Assembly (NCBI GenBank): GCA_963665155.2
Contig: CAXXFI010000001.1
Coordinates: 682,001 to 746,000 of the forward strand
Direction of reading: 5' to 3'
Source of the DNA: UBA1141 sp963665155
GTDB taxonomy: Bacteria; Chloroflexota; Dehalococcoidia; Lucifugimonadales; UBA3495
Length of the DNA: 64,000 bases
The translations under genes and the position numbers were made by a program. Below, in pieces: positions 1 through 8,385 of the stretch (positions are counted from its first letter, which is position 1; each line of letters starts with the position of its first letter). The notes beneath the pieces were generated by a model. That model was not told the origin of the DNA. It made no database searches and saw nothing but the letters and a program-made list of their open reading frames with translations.

Positions 1-624
1 ACCACTCAGCTTCTGTGAGTCTTGGTCCTCGATAAGTGCCATGCCCACTCCTTGCAGAATACCGAGAAGTTCGCTTTCTTGGTAAAGACGAAAGCTCCGG
101 TCGACTCCGTAATCTTTATCGAATACAGTGGTTGTATCGCTGCCGCACTTGAACATGAGTTGCAAAACGCCGCCCGGACCTAGCACTCTGGAAAAATTTG
201 GCAATACCACGCTTCGGACCACCTCAGGCTCAATGTGCTGGATGACCGCATTGCACGCCACGAAGTCGAAGGATTCATCGTTGAAGGGCAAGGGCAGGTT
301 CAAGTCAGCCACGGATACTCGGTCCGAAATTTCGGGGTGAAGGTCACGGGCTGCTTGAATATTCTCCTCCACCGAGTCAACGCCCACCACATCGTAGCCT
401 TGGGACCAAGCATGGAAAACATCCCGGGCGCCTGCTCCGCATCCAGCATCAAGGCCTCGGGTTCCCGGAGCCAGTAGCATCAACTGGTCCCACAGGTTCC
501 AATCATGTTTCAAATTGTCATGCGAACTTTTGATGTAGACGGATTGGAGGAATTGGTCGGCTACTCGAGCATATTCCTGTGCGTGATTGCGATAGAAATC
601 GGTGGAATAATCAATTTGAGTCAC
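1..624 (-). CDS. SAM-dependent class I methyltransferase, partial at window edge
   Basis: My own translation of the minus strand from a GTG at 624 stays open to base 1, so the 3' end lies outside the window. A Shine-Dalgarno AGGAG sits five bases before the GTG. The product has a Rossmann glycine motif (LDAGCGAGARD, near residue 66), an acidic residue after the second strand (VVGVDS), and a post-motif II segment (FDFVACNAVIQHIEP), all typical of Methyltransf_11/25 enzymes. It begins 43 bases after the transaminase gene stop on the same strand, so it is probably the last visible gene of the phosphonate operon. The substrate cannot be read from sequence. Methylation of a phosphonate or its amine is a context-based guess. 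Confidence 0.85.
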   Translation of the reverse strand, partial: MTQIDYSTDFYRNHAQEYARVADQFLQSVYIKSSHDNLKHDWNLWDQLMLLAPGTRGLDAGCGAGARDVFHAWSQGYDVVGVDSVEENIQAARDLHPEISDRVSVADLNLPLPFNDESFDFVACNAVIQHIEPEVVRSVVLPNFSRVLGPGGVLQLMFKCGSDTTTVFDKDYGVDRSFRLYQESELLGILQGVGMALIEDQDSQKLSG

Positions 625-666
625 GAGAACTCCTGGCTATAAAATTTGGCGGAAAACCGGTGACCG

Positions 667-1731
667 TTATAGCAACCGCCCCAGGGCGACAAGGAACCCT
701 CGCACGTCCTCGAGGGATATGACTCCTATCGTGCCGAGCCGGAAAGTAGTCTCGCTTAGATGCCCCTGGGACTTGTAAATCAGGTACTCTTGCTCTTTTA
801 GCGGCTTGTGTAAGTCGGCGTAAGAAAGTCCCTGGGGCAATGTCACTGTGGTCATGGTGTTGGAAAGATGTTCCCGAGGCACCAAGAACGAGAGTTCCAG
901 GTCGGACAGGCCGTCTCGAAGCGCATTGGCGATTTCTTGGTAGTCGGCAATACGCGCCGAAACTCCTTCCTCAAGCAGTTCCTTTAATGCCTCCCGCAGG
1001 GCATACATAGTTTGGACCGGCGGCGTGAAGGGCGTTTCGCCGTTTTCCTCCCGGTTTAAAGTGCTCACCAAGTCGGTCGAGTAGGCGACGGGCCGACGTT
1101 TGGAAATGGCTTCGCGAAACGCATCGGAAACCACAACGAAGCCAATACCTGGGACTCCCCGTAGGCACTTGTTCGCCGAACCGATGATCAAGTCGACTCC
1201 CCATTTGGGAAGGTCCAATTCCTCTCCGGCGATGCTGCTAACCGCATCGACCATCACCCACTTTCCGTGGCCTTTAGCTATCTCCGACACAGCTTGGAGT
1301 GGGTTGAGGACGCCGGTGGTGGTCTCATGGTGGATTAAATAAACCGCACCGTGGGATGTCGAAGAAATGAGTTGATCGGCCCGTTCCAAGGCAATCGGGG
1401 CCGTCCAATCGAACTTTTCGAGGGTATGGGGAATTTGAAAGACTTCGGCAACCTGGGCTGCCCGTTCTCCGTAAACGCCATTGGCCAGGATCAGCACCCC
1501 GTTGCTCACATCCGCCAAAGAGGTGATCGAAGCCTCAATCCCGGTGGTCCCGGAACCGCTCAATACGGCGCAGGCATAGCCTTGAGGTACACCGCAAACG
1601 TCCAGCAACATCGACCTGGACTCTTGGAGCAAATCAGTAAATTCGCTTTCCCGGTGGCCTATATCGGGATTGGTGAGAGCGTTGCGTACGCGCTCAGTAA
1701 TGTTGGCCGGACCCGGCGAGAATATTATCAT
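667..1731 (-). CDS. phnW: 2-aminoethylphosphonate--pyruvate-type aminotransferase (PLP class V)
   Basis: A 354-residue class V aminotransferase. It opens with FSPGPANIT, has the SGSGTTGIEA phosphate-binding turn near residue 58, the D162 of VMVDAVSS that contacts the PLP ring, and the Schiff-base lysine K188 in GSANKCLRGVPG, the signature form in the PhnW/phosphonoacetaldehyde aminotransferase group. In catabolism PhnW converts 2-aminoethylphosphonate to phosphonoacetaldehyde. Next to a PEP mutase and a phosphonopyruvate decarboxylase it is expected to run in the biosynthetic direction and make 2-aminoethylphosphonate. It lies about 60 bases after the decarboxylase beta gene on the same strand. 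A related alanine-glyoxylate-type enzyme cannot be excluded from sequence alone, but the context strongly favours phosphonate use. Confidence 0.88.
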   Translation of the reverse strand: MIIFSPGPANITERVRNALTNPDIGHRESEFTDLLQESRSMLLDVCGVPQGYACAVLSGSGTTGIEASITSLADVSNGVLILANGVYGERAAQVAEVFQIPHTLEKFDWTAPIALERADQLISSTSHGAVYLIHHETTTGVLNPLQAVSEIAKGHGKWVMVDAVSSIAGEELDLPKWGVDLIIGSANKCLRGVPGIGFVVVSDAFREAISKRRPVAYSTDLVSTLNREENGETPFTPPVQTMYALREALKELLEEGVSARIADYQEIANALRDGLSDLELSFLVPREHLSNTMTTVTLPQGLSYADLHKPLKEQEYLIYKSQGHLSETTFRLGTIGVISLEDVRGFLVALGRLL

Positions 1732-1790
1732 CTGACTTAGCTCCCCGATTACTCAGCCCTAAGATTGCCCGGCTCTAAGATTGCCCAACT

Positions 1791-2357
1791 CTAAGGTTGG
1801 ATATTGGCTTTGAACCGGTCTCTGATTTCCGTGGGTGTGTGTGAAACCCTGGGAATTCCCTCGACCGGTGCGATGCCCACTTTTGCCATTATTAGATGGG
1901 GGCCAGGGACGGTCTCGTTGTCCCGTAGCGCTCCTTCCAACCCTTCAATGTCGTCTACACGGACAACGTGGGCGTAGCCGCAACTTCTCCCGATCTCCGC
2001 CAAGTCGACTTTTGAGCTGATGGATGGTTGTGCGCCAGTGGACTCGTAGGCTTCATTATCGAGAATAAAGTGGGCCAGATTGGTGGGGCGCTCGCTAGCG
2101 ATCAACGGTAGTGCGCCAAGACTCATTAATGCGCTGCCGTCGCCTTCTATTACAAATACCCTTTTGTCCGGTGACTGGAGGGCCAGCCCCAGTCCGAAGG
2201 AAGAAAGCAAACCCATGGACCCAATCATGTAAAAGTTGGCTGATCTATCGTCTGTTACGAATACCTCACGGGAGATCATCCCGGTGGTACTCAAAACCAA
2301 ATCGCTGTCTTGCACACTTTTCAGGATCGTCTGAATTGCTACGTAACGGTCGATCAT
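1791..2357 (-). CDS. phosphonopyruvate decarboxylase, C-terminal (TPP-binding) subunit
   Basis: This 188-residue protein is only the PP domain of a thiamine-diphosphate decarboxylase. It carries GDGS at residues 72-75 followed 26 residues later by N101 (FILDN), the Mg-TPP binding motif, preceded by the NFYMIGSMGLLSSFGLGLAL segment characteristic of phosphonopyruvate and sulfopyruvate decarboxylases. Its ATG overlaps the stop of the upstream subunit gene (ATGA at 2354-2357), implying translational coupling and a heteromeric enzyme. Most phosphonopyruvate decarboxylases are single chains of roughly 380 residues; the two-gene form is like ComD/ComE sulfopyruvate decarboxylase. The adjacent PEP mutase argues for phosphonopyruvate as substrate. 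Confidence 0.88.
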   Translation of the reverse strand: MIDRYVAIQTILKSVQDSDLVLSTTGMISREVFVTDDRSANFYMIGSMGLLSSFGLGLALQSPDKRVFVIEGDGSALMSLGALPLIASERPTNLAHFILDNEAYESTGAQPSISSKVDLAEIGRSCGYAHVVRVDDIEGLEGALRDNETVPGPHLIMAKVGIAPVEGIPRVSHTPTEIRDRFKANIQP

Positions 2358-2848
2358 CCTATCATCCCGGAGCGCACCAGCAATGCGCCCGGCACCGAAT
2401 CTTGTTTTATCTTAGCAAGCAGGCGGTCTAGGTCCGCCTCCAGCGTTTCCGTTTCCATGATCTCGTAGGGAACTTCCAGGAGGCTGAAAATCTCCGGAGT
2501 TTTGACGCCCATTATCCAATGCTCGGGAGCATCGTTGGGCGGGCCTCCATACCCGCGCCAGCCCACAATAAGGAGCGCAGGAATCTTGTACATCAAGCTG
2601 AAGGACGTTAGAGGATTGACGATATTACCGACACCCGAGTTCTGCATTATCACGCCGCCCAAGCCGCCAGAGAAAAAGGCGGCGCTGGCCACGCCGAGGG
2701 CTATATCCTCACGCACAGCAGGGACGTAGCGTATCTCGGTATCATTCACCATGTAGTTGTAGGCTGCTCCAAAAGTGGAGTCAGGCACACCCGAGAAAAA
2801 GTTGAGTCCGCGGGCTTTAAGAATGCCCCAAAACGTTTCAGAATCCAT
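2354..2848 (-). CDS. phosphonopyruvate decarboxylase, N-terminal (PYR) subunit
   Basis: The start is taken at the ATG at 2848 (MDSETFWGILKARG), 10 bases after the PEP mutase stop, although the frame is open further upstream inside that gene. The 164-residue product contains a PYR domain: SGVPDSTFGAAYNY, the TPP-activating glutamate in VREDIALGVASA, MQNSGVGNIVNPLTS and a WRGYGGPPNDAPEH loop, all of which I recognise from phosphonopyruvate and sulfopyruvate decarboxylases. It has no TPP pyrophosphate motif of its own; that is on the next gene, which overlaps by four bases. Together they should convert phosphonopyruvate to phosphonoacetaldehyde and CO2, the irreversible step that pulls the unfavourable PEP mutase equilibrium. 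Confidence 0.88.
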   Translation of the reverse strand: MDSETFWGILKARGLNFFSGVPDSTFGAAYNYMVNDTEIRYVPAVREDIALGVASAAFFSGGLGGVIMQNSGVGNIVNPLTSFSLMYKIPALLIVGWRGYGGPPNDAPEHWIMGVKTPEIFSLLEVPYEIMETETLEADLDRLLAKIKQDSVPGALLVRSGMIG

Positions 2849-2858
2849 AGCCAATCCC

Positions 2859-3932
2859 TTACCGCCGTGACCCGGATGGGATCGCGGGTTCGCTGGCTGT
2901 TCCGTTGAGCAGCCGTCTGGATTCGCTCCGCTCCCGGTCTTTCTTGGTGATGCGGTCAAAGCCGACGGTAGCGAAAACGTCGGAAACCGGCGCGCATATG
3001 TCGTTTGCGCTCAGGCTGCTGCCGCCAGCGAGAATCGTGCTGGCGACTTCGGTCATGGCCTTGTATGCGGCGCGGAGCATATGGTTGGCGTGAATGATCA
3101 AATTGAACCCATTCGCCACGAGTTCAGCATCGCTGAGGGTGTTGTAGGTCGTCGGGACGCTGACCAGGATGGGCCGCCGTCCTAGGCGGGCACACAAGCC
3201 TTTGTAGGCGTCGGCGAATTCCAGAATCTCCTTGGGGTCTTTCTTATTGGAGTGGATCATTATGCCGTCGGTCCCAGCTACTATGTACTGTTCCGCACGG
3301 TTCAAAGCATCAGCTACGCCGGCCCCTGAGATCAAGCTCTCCAGCCGGGAAATGACCATAAAGTCTTCGGAAAGGGCGACCTCTTTCCCAGCTTGTATCT
3401 TTTCGGCGAAGAAGGCCGGGTCTTCGAGGTCTTGGTTGGCGGAGGCGTCCAAACTGTTGCGCTTGGGATATATCTTGTCTTCGATTATTACCGCCGAGAC
3501 TCCCAGTCGTTCCAAATGTTGAACCAAGTACTCGAACTGGGCCGGCTCGCCACCGGTGTCGCCATCGACGACGATTGGTTTAGACGTAACGTTTAGGATC
3601 TCGTCTATTGTGTGGATGCGGGAGTCGCTGCCCACGATGGAGGCGTCGGGCAGTCCCTTGGAAGCCGAATCGGTTAAGCTGCTTTCCCAGATGCCGTCGT
3701 ATTCCAGCGTTTGACCGTTTTTCTCAACCCGAATTTGCTCCGCAATGATGCCGCTCAACCCGTTGTGAGCTTCCAATATCCGGGCAAACCCCTTACTTTC
3801 AATGCTTTTTCTTAGAGCGCTGACACGCTGTGAGGGCGTGACTGGTTTATCAATTATCATAGCTTCTACCTCTTCTCGGACAATGTTTGCGGATACAAGA
3901 TAGTTATCAGTTGCTTCGCTAGTGACAGACAT
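2859..3932 (-). CDS. pepM: phosphoenolpyruvate mutase (phosphomutase)
   Basis: A 357-residue isocitrate-lyase/PEP-mutase superfamily enzyme that forms the C-P bond by converting PEP to phosphonopyruvate. The mutase-specific motif EDKIYPKRNS is present at residues 151-160 (EDKx5NS), which separates true PEP mutases from other family members, and the metal-binding DGDTGG is at 123-128. The last 30 or so residues (RSESRRLLNG onward) look variable and may be a tail. The ATG start at 3932 lies 19 bases after the stop of the upstream O-methyltransferase, and the decarboxylase genes follow directly. This is the gene that marks the locus as phosphonate biosynthesis rather than degradation. Confidence 0.95.
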   Translation of the reverse strand: MSVTSEATDNYLVSANIVREEVEAMIIDKPVTPSQRVSALRKSIESKGFARILEAHNGLSGIIAEQIRVEKNGQTLEYDGIWESSLTDSASKGLPDASIVGSDSRIHTIDEILNVTSKPIVVDGDTGGEPAQFEYLVQHLERLGVSAVIIEDKIYPKRNSLDASANQDLEDPAFFAEKIQAGKEVALSEDFMVISRLESLISGAGVADALNRAEQYIVAGTDGIMIHSNKKDPKEILEFADAYKGLCARLGRRPILVSVPTTYNTLSDAELVANGFNLIIHANHMLRAAYKAMTEVASTILAGGSSLSANDICAPVSDVFATVGFDRITKKDRERSESRRLLNGTASEPAIPSGSRR

Positions 3933-3951
3933 ACCTACGGGTAATATTTGG

Positions 3952-4980
3952 TCATGCCCCGGAAGGCTTCTCTGCTGTTACCAAACCCAATTGAGTTGGC
4001 AATTGGATTGCTTTGGCGTTTTGGAATCCGGCATCTTCAAGCCAGGATGCGACTTCCGCGCCCTCCCGGTCACCGGCCCCCGGATCGAAGACCACCAAGA
4101 CATACAAGTCTTCTAGGGTGTCCAGCCGCTTGCGCTGGGGGTCGTCTTCGATGTGCATATAGTCTTGTATGACCACCAACCCCCCCGGCTCAAGAATATC
4201 GAAAGCGAGCTTAAAAAGACGTCGGCAGTCCTCTTCCGGTTTAATTAAGACCACACCCGAGATCAAGCAGACGTCGTAACCGGTTCCAACTTGGGTATCG
4301 AAAAAGCTGCCTTCTACCAGGCTAATTTGGTCCTGCAAATTATCCGCTTCAACAAGGGGTTTGGCGACGACAAGCGGCTCTTTTTGGTCGACCACCACGG
4401 CCTTAAGTTGGGGGTTTGATTTACATAACGCTATGCTGTAGCTGGCTGCCCCGCCGCCCAGGTCGATTAAGTTGCGCTTTTCTTTAAGATCCAGGCTTTG
4501 AACCAGATAGTGGGCTTGTCCAGAAGTAGCCCGGTTGTGCTGACCGATCATGTAGTCGGTCCAATAAGTATTGGCGTCTACGAATCCCGTTTCGTATGGG
4601 AGACGGGTCTTACCTTCTTTGATGACTTCGTCAAGATGGCCCCAGGAAGCCCAAGTGTTCGTGTGGTGCAAAGCGTGATCGCCGACATAGGCCGCTTTAC
4701 CCTTGACCAGAAACTTTGACGACATGTCTGAGTTATGGAATTTGTCTTCGGTTTTGTCCAATAAATCCAAGACCACACAGCAATCCAGAAACGATTGTGT
4801 GTACCTGGGTGACGCTTCGATGCGCTGAGCCATTTCCTCGGAGGTTAGGGAATCGTTTTCCAATAGAGAGAATACGTCCAGTTTTATGGCTGCTCGCAAT
4901 ATTGCCGAGTACCAGAAGTTGCGAGCCAACTCATTTACGCTTTCCGCGCCGAGATCGATAGGTGAGCCTAATTGGTTCAT
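3952..4980 (-). CDS. O-methyltransferase, acetylserotonin/hydroxyneurosporene type
   Basis: A 342-residue protein with the two-part architecture of Methyltransf_2 enzymes. The N-terminal winged-helix dimerisation domain (ARNFWYSAILRAAIKLDVF, then MAQRIEASPRYTQSFLDCC) spans roughly residues 10-110. The C-terminal SAM-binding Rossmann domain has LIDLGGGAASYSIALCK near residue 165, the acidic VVVDQKEP and the EPGGLVVIQDYMH strand. It is the first gene of the minus-strand phosphonate operon and 19 bases upstream of pepM. O-methyltransferases of this fold decorate many small acids and phenols; here a phosphonate or hydroxyphosphonate substrate is suggested by position only. About 930 bases of apparently non-coding DNA precede it. 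Confidence 0.85.
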   Translation of the reverse strand: MNQLGSPIDLGAESVNELARNFWYSAILRAAIKLDVFSLLENDSLTSEEMAQRIEASPRYTQSFLDCCVVLDLLDKTEDKFHNSDMSSKFLVKGKAAYVGDHALHHTNTWASWGHLDEVIKEGKTRLPYETGFVDANTYWTDYMIGQHNRATSGQAHYLVQSLDLKEKRNLIDLGGGAASYSIALCKSNPQLKAVVVDQKEPLVVAKPLVEADNLQDQISLVEGSFFDTQVGTGYDVCLISGVVLIKPEEDCRRLFKLAFDILEPGGLVVIQDYMHIEDDPQRKRLDTLEDLYVLVVFDPGAGDREGAEVASWLEDAGFQNAKAIQLPTQLGLVTAEKPSGA

Positions 4981-5917
4981 GGAGCCAGTTCCTTGTCACT
5001 GATTTTGATTGTGTGTATTTGTATTACTACGTGAAATCGTCAGCGTTATAAGTAATTAGGGCGACTTGGTAGGCAATAAGAGTATTCCGGGACTAAAACA
5101 GGCGGGGAATAGACCAGAAGCCGGAACGAAGCTACCCAGGTGGGTTATGGGTAGGAGCGCTAGGGTTCGCAGGGGGTGATTTGCCTCCGGCGTGACCGCG
5201 TGATTACGGTCTTGGAAACTATATTCAGGGTTCCGAGGACTGAGTCGCTCCAGGCGAAAACAAGTGACGCAACCCTACGTGAAGGCAAGTTTCTAACGAT
5301 TCTCATGCCTCCATCTCGAGTTGTTGTCTGGTTTTTCAACATGTGCATCTTTACGCTAGAGACTGGGTGTGACGGTGTAGGAACATTAGCACCTGATTCC
5401 GATGCTGTCAAACTTCAACAGAATTAATGCGAGTTCGCTCTGTATTTGCGCTCGATGTGGTGCAATTAATAATGCAATTGGGCCAACATTTTAGCGATAA
5501 CTGTAATAGAACGACTATATCAGGGGTGATATTGGCGGCCCAATTTCCGCTTCCAGCCGTCCTTGGTATCTCAACTTTCGCCGTCAATCCTGAGGCACTT
5601 GGATGTTTACTGGCCGAATTCCCCGTCCGGTCGATTCGTGAACCGCCTAGGCAGGTCGTTAAGCCAATTTTCCCAGTATTAATTCCTGAGTGGCGGACGG
5701 GGACTACCGACTGATTTCGAAAGTGTAAGATGAAGTGATTGGGATGTTGGACAGACTGTGTTGGCACACGCCACTATGCAGCCGCGGTGGGTGAGCCATG
5801 GTGGGTCAGCCGTGGTCGGAAGTGGCGTCCACGCATCATTCCAACTTAACTCTTGCCCGTTTGGGAAACATTCACTCACAGGGCGCGGTGACGAAAATAG
5901 ACGGAAGGTGAAGCACA
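4981..5917. other. Intergenic region between divergent genes, no convincing gene
   Basis: This 937-base stretch separates the minus-strand phosphonate operon from the plus-strand VOC gene and presumably carries promoters for both. Open frames of 70-120 codons exist on both strands, but they overlap one another, lack ribosome sites and show no recognisable motif. I see no tRNA, no strong terminator hairpin and no repeat. Confidence 0.5.
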
Positions 5918-6310
5918 ATGCAATACCATATAAACCATGTACACATCAGGTCGGCCGATCCCGATACCGCAGCCGCTTGGTACGAGAAATACTTCAATGC
6001 GAAGAAGCTGTGGGCACGAGAAGTTATGCCGGGCACCGTGACTGTTAGCATGGAGGTTGGCGGCCCGGTGCGCCTTAACATCTCGTCTAAACCGGAGGGG
6101 TCCTCGGACGAAAGGGGCGTAGCTGAACTTAACCGACTGGGCTTGGAGCATTTCGGCTTTGATGTGACGGACTTGAAGGCTGAACTCGACCGGTTGGTGG
6201 CAGGGGGCGTTCGCATCGTCCTGCCGTTCACCCAGGTATCCCCCGAGACAAGCCTCGCCTACATAGAAGGACCTGACGATGTGCTGATCGAGTTAGTTCA
6301 GCGATTTTGA
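5918..6310 (+). CDS. VOC (glyoxalase/bleomycin-resistance) family protein
   Basis: A 130-residue single vicinal-oxygen-chelate domain. It starts with YHINHVHIRS, where the first metal-ligand histidine is expected, has AAWYEKYFNAK typical of the first helix, LEHFGFDVTDL carrying the second-half histidine, and ends with VLIELVQRF, which supplies the metal-binding glutamate. The start ATG has GGAAGG about nine bases upstream. VOC domains serve as dioxygenases, isomerases, epimerases or antibiotic-binding proteins, and nothing here fixes the substrate. The gene stands alone and is followed 83 bases later by an IS1182-type element. Confidence 0.85.
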   Translation: MQYHINHVHIRSADPDTAAAWYEKYFNAKKLWAREVMPGTVTVSMEVGGPVRLNISSKPEGSSDERGVAELNRLGLEHFGFDVTDLKAELDRLVAGGVRIVLPFTQVSPETSLAYIEGPDDVLIELVQRF

Positions 6311-6393
6311 TCCAACTGCGCGTCACCAAGGACAAGCGATAATCCTTGGCCCCGAGTTTCCGTCGGCGGTTGTCTGCCGAACGGCATGAGAGC

Positions 6394-8175
6394 CTAGAAA
6401 CCCGGCTGAAAAGCCCTGCTGTGACGGGATGGCGTGGAGGATAACCAGTGGACTGTAAGTCTGAGGCTAAGAGTGACCCAGTTGGCTGCGGCCAATATGA
6501 ATTGGGTAGTAACGATGGGCGACCCTGGGGCTTGCTGGTCCGGTTTATCGTGAGAGGAGCCTGGAGCCGGAGATATCATCCCCATCTTGGTAGCCACCAG
6601 GGTCAGGTTGGCCACCGTGGCCGCCATGAGTAGTTGGAATCGGGTCTTGGCTCGGCCGAAGTAGCGAGATTGGCGGACCCCCAGTTGCGCCAGCCGCGCC
6701 AGGCGATGCTCGGCCGCCTGGCGCAGCCTACGGTATTCAGCAAAGCCCTCACTCCGCTGGAAGTCCCGGGCTTGTTGCAAGAGCGCCTCTTGGGGATGCA
6801 GGGCTACGGTGCGTCCCGCCCCGTACCGCGCCGCCACGCACTGGGACCGCAGGGGGCATACGCCGCAGACCGCCGGGTCGAATTGGAAACTCCGGGCCAG
6901 GTAGGTCCGACCCAACCGGTTGGTCCGGGTGCCGAAGGTCCGCAGGGTGTGGGTAACATTACCGGCTGGGCAGGTGCAGGTTCCTGCCTCCAAGTCGATC
7001 TGGAAGTCCTCCTTGGGGAAGCAGGCCTTATTAGGGCGACCCGGCACCTTGGCTATTAGAGTCCGACCAGCATCGGCAAAGGCCTGCCGCGTCCCGCCAT
7101 CCCCATAGGCCGCATCCCCGATAGTCTCCTCCACCGCTATGCCCGTGTTCTCCTCACTCTGCTCCACCAGTTCCAGGACTCCAGTGTTGTCACCGGCATT
7201 GCCGGGCAGGATGTCTACCGCGGTCACCAGTTGGGAATCGGTATCCACCACCACCGCAGCCTTATGTCCGTCGAAGCGTTTGCTGCTGCTTTTACGGCCG
7301 TGGCGCATCTCCGGGTCGTGTACCGAAGGGATGCGGTCCCGGCTTACCCCATCCTTCAGGGCTGGGCCATCCTCCTGGCGTTCCACATCCTGCAGTAACA
7401 GTTGCCCCAGCAACTCCGCCGCTTCCACTATACCCTGGCGCTGGGGGCTCTCCTCGGGGAACTGACCCTGGACCTGACGGGCCAGCTCCAACACCAGGTC
7501 GGCATCGGCTACTATCTTCTGCAGTAAGGCTTGCCGCTCTTTCTGGTTGTCCCAGTCAATCTCTGCCTCTCCCTTCACACTGGAGCCAAAGTAGAGTTCC
7601 AGACCGTGTCTCAAGGCCCATTCCTCGGGCCGCGTCCCATCCAGGTCCGAAAGCGCCCGCACTACCTGGACTATGCCGTCGGCCAGCAAGTTGTAGGTGT
7701 CCTTGACCGCCCCTCGGCCCAGAATGTAGGTGGTGTCTACCGCCACCTTCATCCGGCGTCCTTTCAGGTATCCGGTCTGCCGGGCGAATTGGAGGCTGCG
7801 CTGAAAGACGGCCCGCACCCGGTCGTGGAGGATCAGCTGGGCTCGAAACAGCTGCAGCGTGCTCTTGGCAAAGGGCCGGTCCTCCACCTCAATCCCCAAC
7901 GCCACCTTCCACCGGATATCAAAATCCGCCCGCTGTTTGGCTTCGGCGTCGCTGACTTTGTCGTAGGCTTGCAACAACAGCGCAGTGGCCACCAGACTTG
8001 GGGGCACGCTATCCCGGCCATTGTCTGGGCAATATAGCTCGGCGAACTCTTCGTCTCGAAATAGCTGTCCCCGCAGGGAGGCCAGGAAGCCATAGAAGGA
8101 GCCCCGGCCCACATAGTCCAGGTACAGGTGATCCGCTTCCAGCAGCCCTCGTTGCGCCGACCGTACTCCCAGCAT
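6394..8175 (-). CDS. IS1182-family transposase (copy 1)
   Basis: About 593 residues from the ATG at 8175, chosen over the TTG at 8181 because GGGAGG lies six bases before it. The N-terminal domain (FFRDEEF, DNGRDSVPPSLVATALLLQ) and the DDE domain (VAVDTTYILGRGAVKD; VDTDSQLVTAVDILPGNAGD; ETIGDAAYGDGGTR) match the IS1182 group, as does the cysteine cluster (CTCPAG, then CGVCPLRSQC). It is full-length and open. The stop codon TAG is formed by the flanking CTAG, so the element depends on its insertion site for termination. The protein differs from copy 2 at one residue that I can see (Leu here, Pro there, in the EYRR-RQAAEH segment). Confidence 0.92.
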   Translation of the reverse strand: MLGVRSAQRGLLEADHLYLDYVGRGSFYGFLASLRGQLFRDEEFAELYCPDNGRDSVPPSLVATALLLQAYDKVSDAEAKQRADFDIRWKVALGIEVEDRPFAKSTLQLFRAQLILHDRVRAVFQRSLQFARQTGYLKGRRMKVAVDTTYILGRGAVKDTYNLLADGIVQVVRALSDLDGTRPEEWALRHGLELYFGSSVKGEAEIDWDNQKERQALLQKIVADADLVLELARQVQGQFPEESPQRQGIVEAAELLGQLLLQDVERQEDGPALKDGVSRDRIPSVHDPEMRHGRKSSSKRFDGHKAAVVVDTDSQLVTAVDILPGNAGDNTGVLELVEQSEENTGIAVEETIGDAAYGDGGTRQAFADAGRTLIAKVPGRPNKACFPKEDFQIDLEAGTCTCPAGNVTHTLRTFGTRTNRLGRTYLARSFQFDPAVCGVCPLRSQCVAARYGAGRTVALHPQEALLQQARDFQRSEGFAEYRRLRQAAEHRLARLAQLGVRQSRYFGRAKTRFQLLMAATVANLTLVATKMGMISPAPGSSHDKPDQQAPGSPIVTTQFILAAANWVTLSLRLTVHWLSSTPSRHSRAFQPGF

Positions 8176-8262
8176 CCTCAACCTCCCACACCCATTTATT
8201 AAATCTCTTGCCCAGTATATCGGGACAGCCTAGGTCAGGGTACTTTTCGGCCGGAGTTCTAG
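6394..8262 (-). mobile_element. IS1182-family insertion sequence, copy 1 (CTAG-flanked)
   Basis: A 1869-base element nearly identical to 55734-57602 but in the opposite orientation. Both copies are bounded by CTAG at each end, and the ends are imperfect inverted repeats (TAGAAACCCGGCTGAAAAG against TAGAACTCCGGCCGAAAAG). In the second copy, CTAG behaves as a 4-base target duplication. The unique sequence outside the CTAGs differs between copies, which fixes the boundaries. This copy lies between the VOC gene and the GMC oxidoreductase gene and does not seem to break a gene. Confidence 0.9.
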
Positions 8263-8385
8263 GGGTGACCACCGCTCTCTTTTAGTTTCCGCTGCGATTT
8301 GGCGGCGTGAAACAGAGCTAACGGGAAGTCTATCGTCGTAGTCATGCGAAACCTACCAAGCATTGGCGGCCCTATGTGACCGGGT

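Noticed and set aside
1791..2848. Sulfopyruvate decarboxylase ComDE (coenzyme M pathway) instead of Ppd
   Set aside because: The subunit layout fits, but the adjacent PEP mutase with EDKx5NS and the PhnW-type gene make phosphonopyruvate the likelier substrate.
5160..5767. Several 80-120 codon frames in the gap after the phosphonate operon
   Set aside because: Overlap each other on both strands, lack ribosome sites and motifs.
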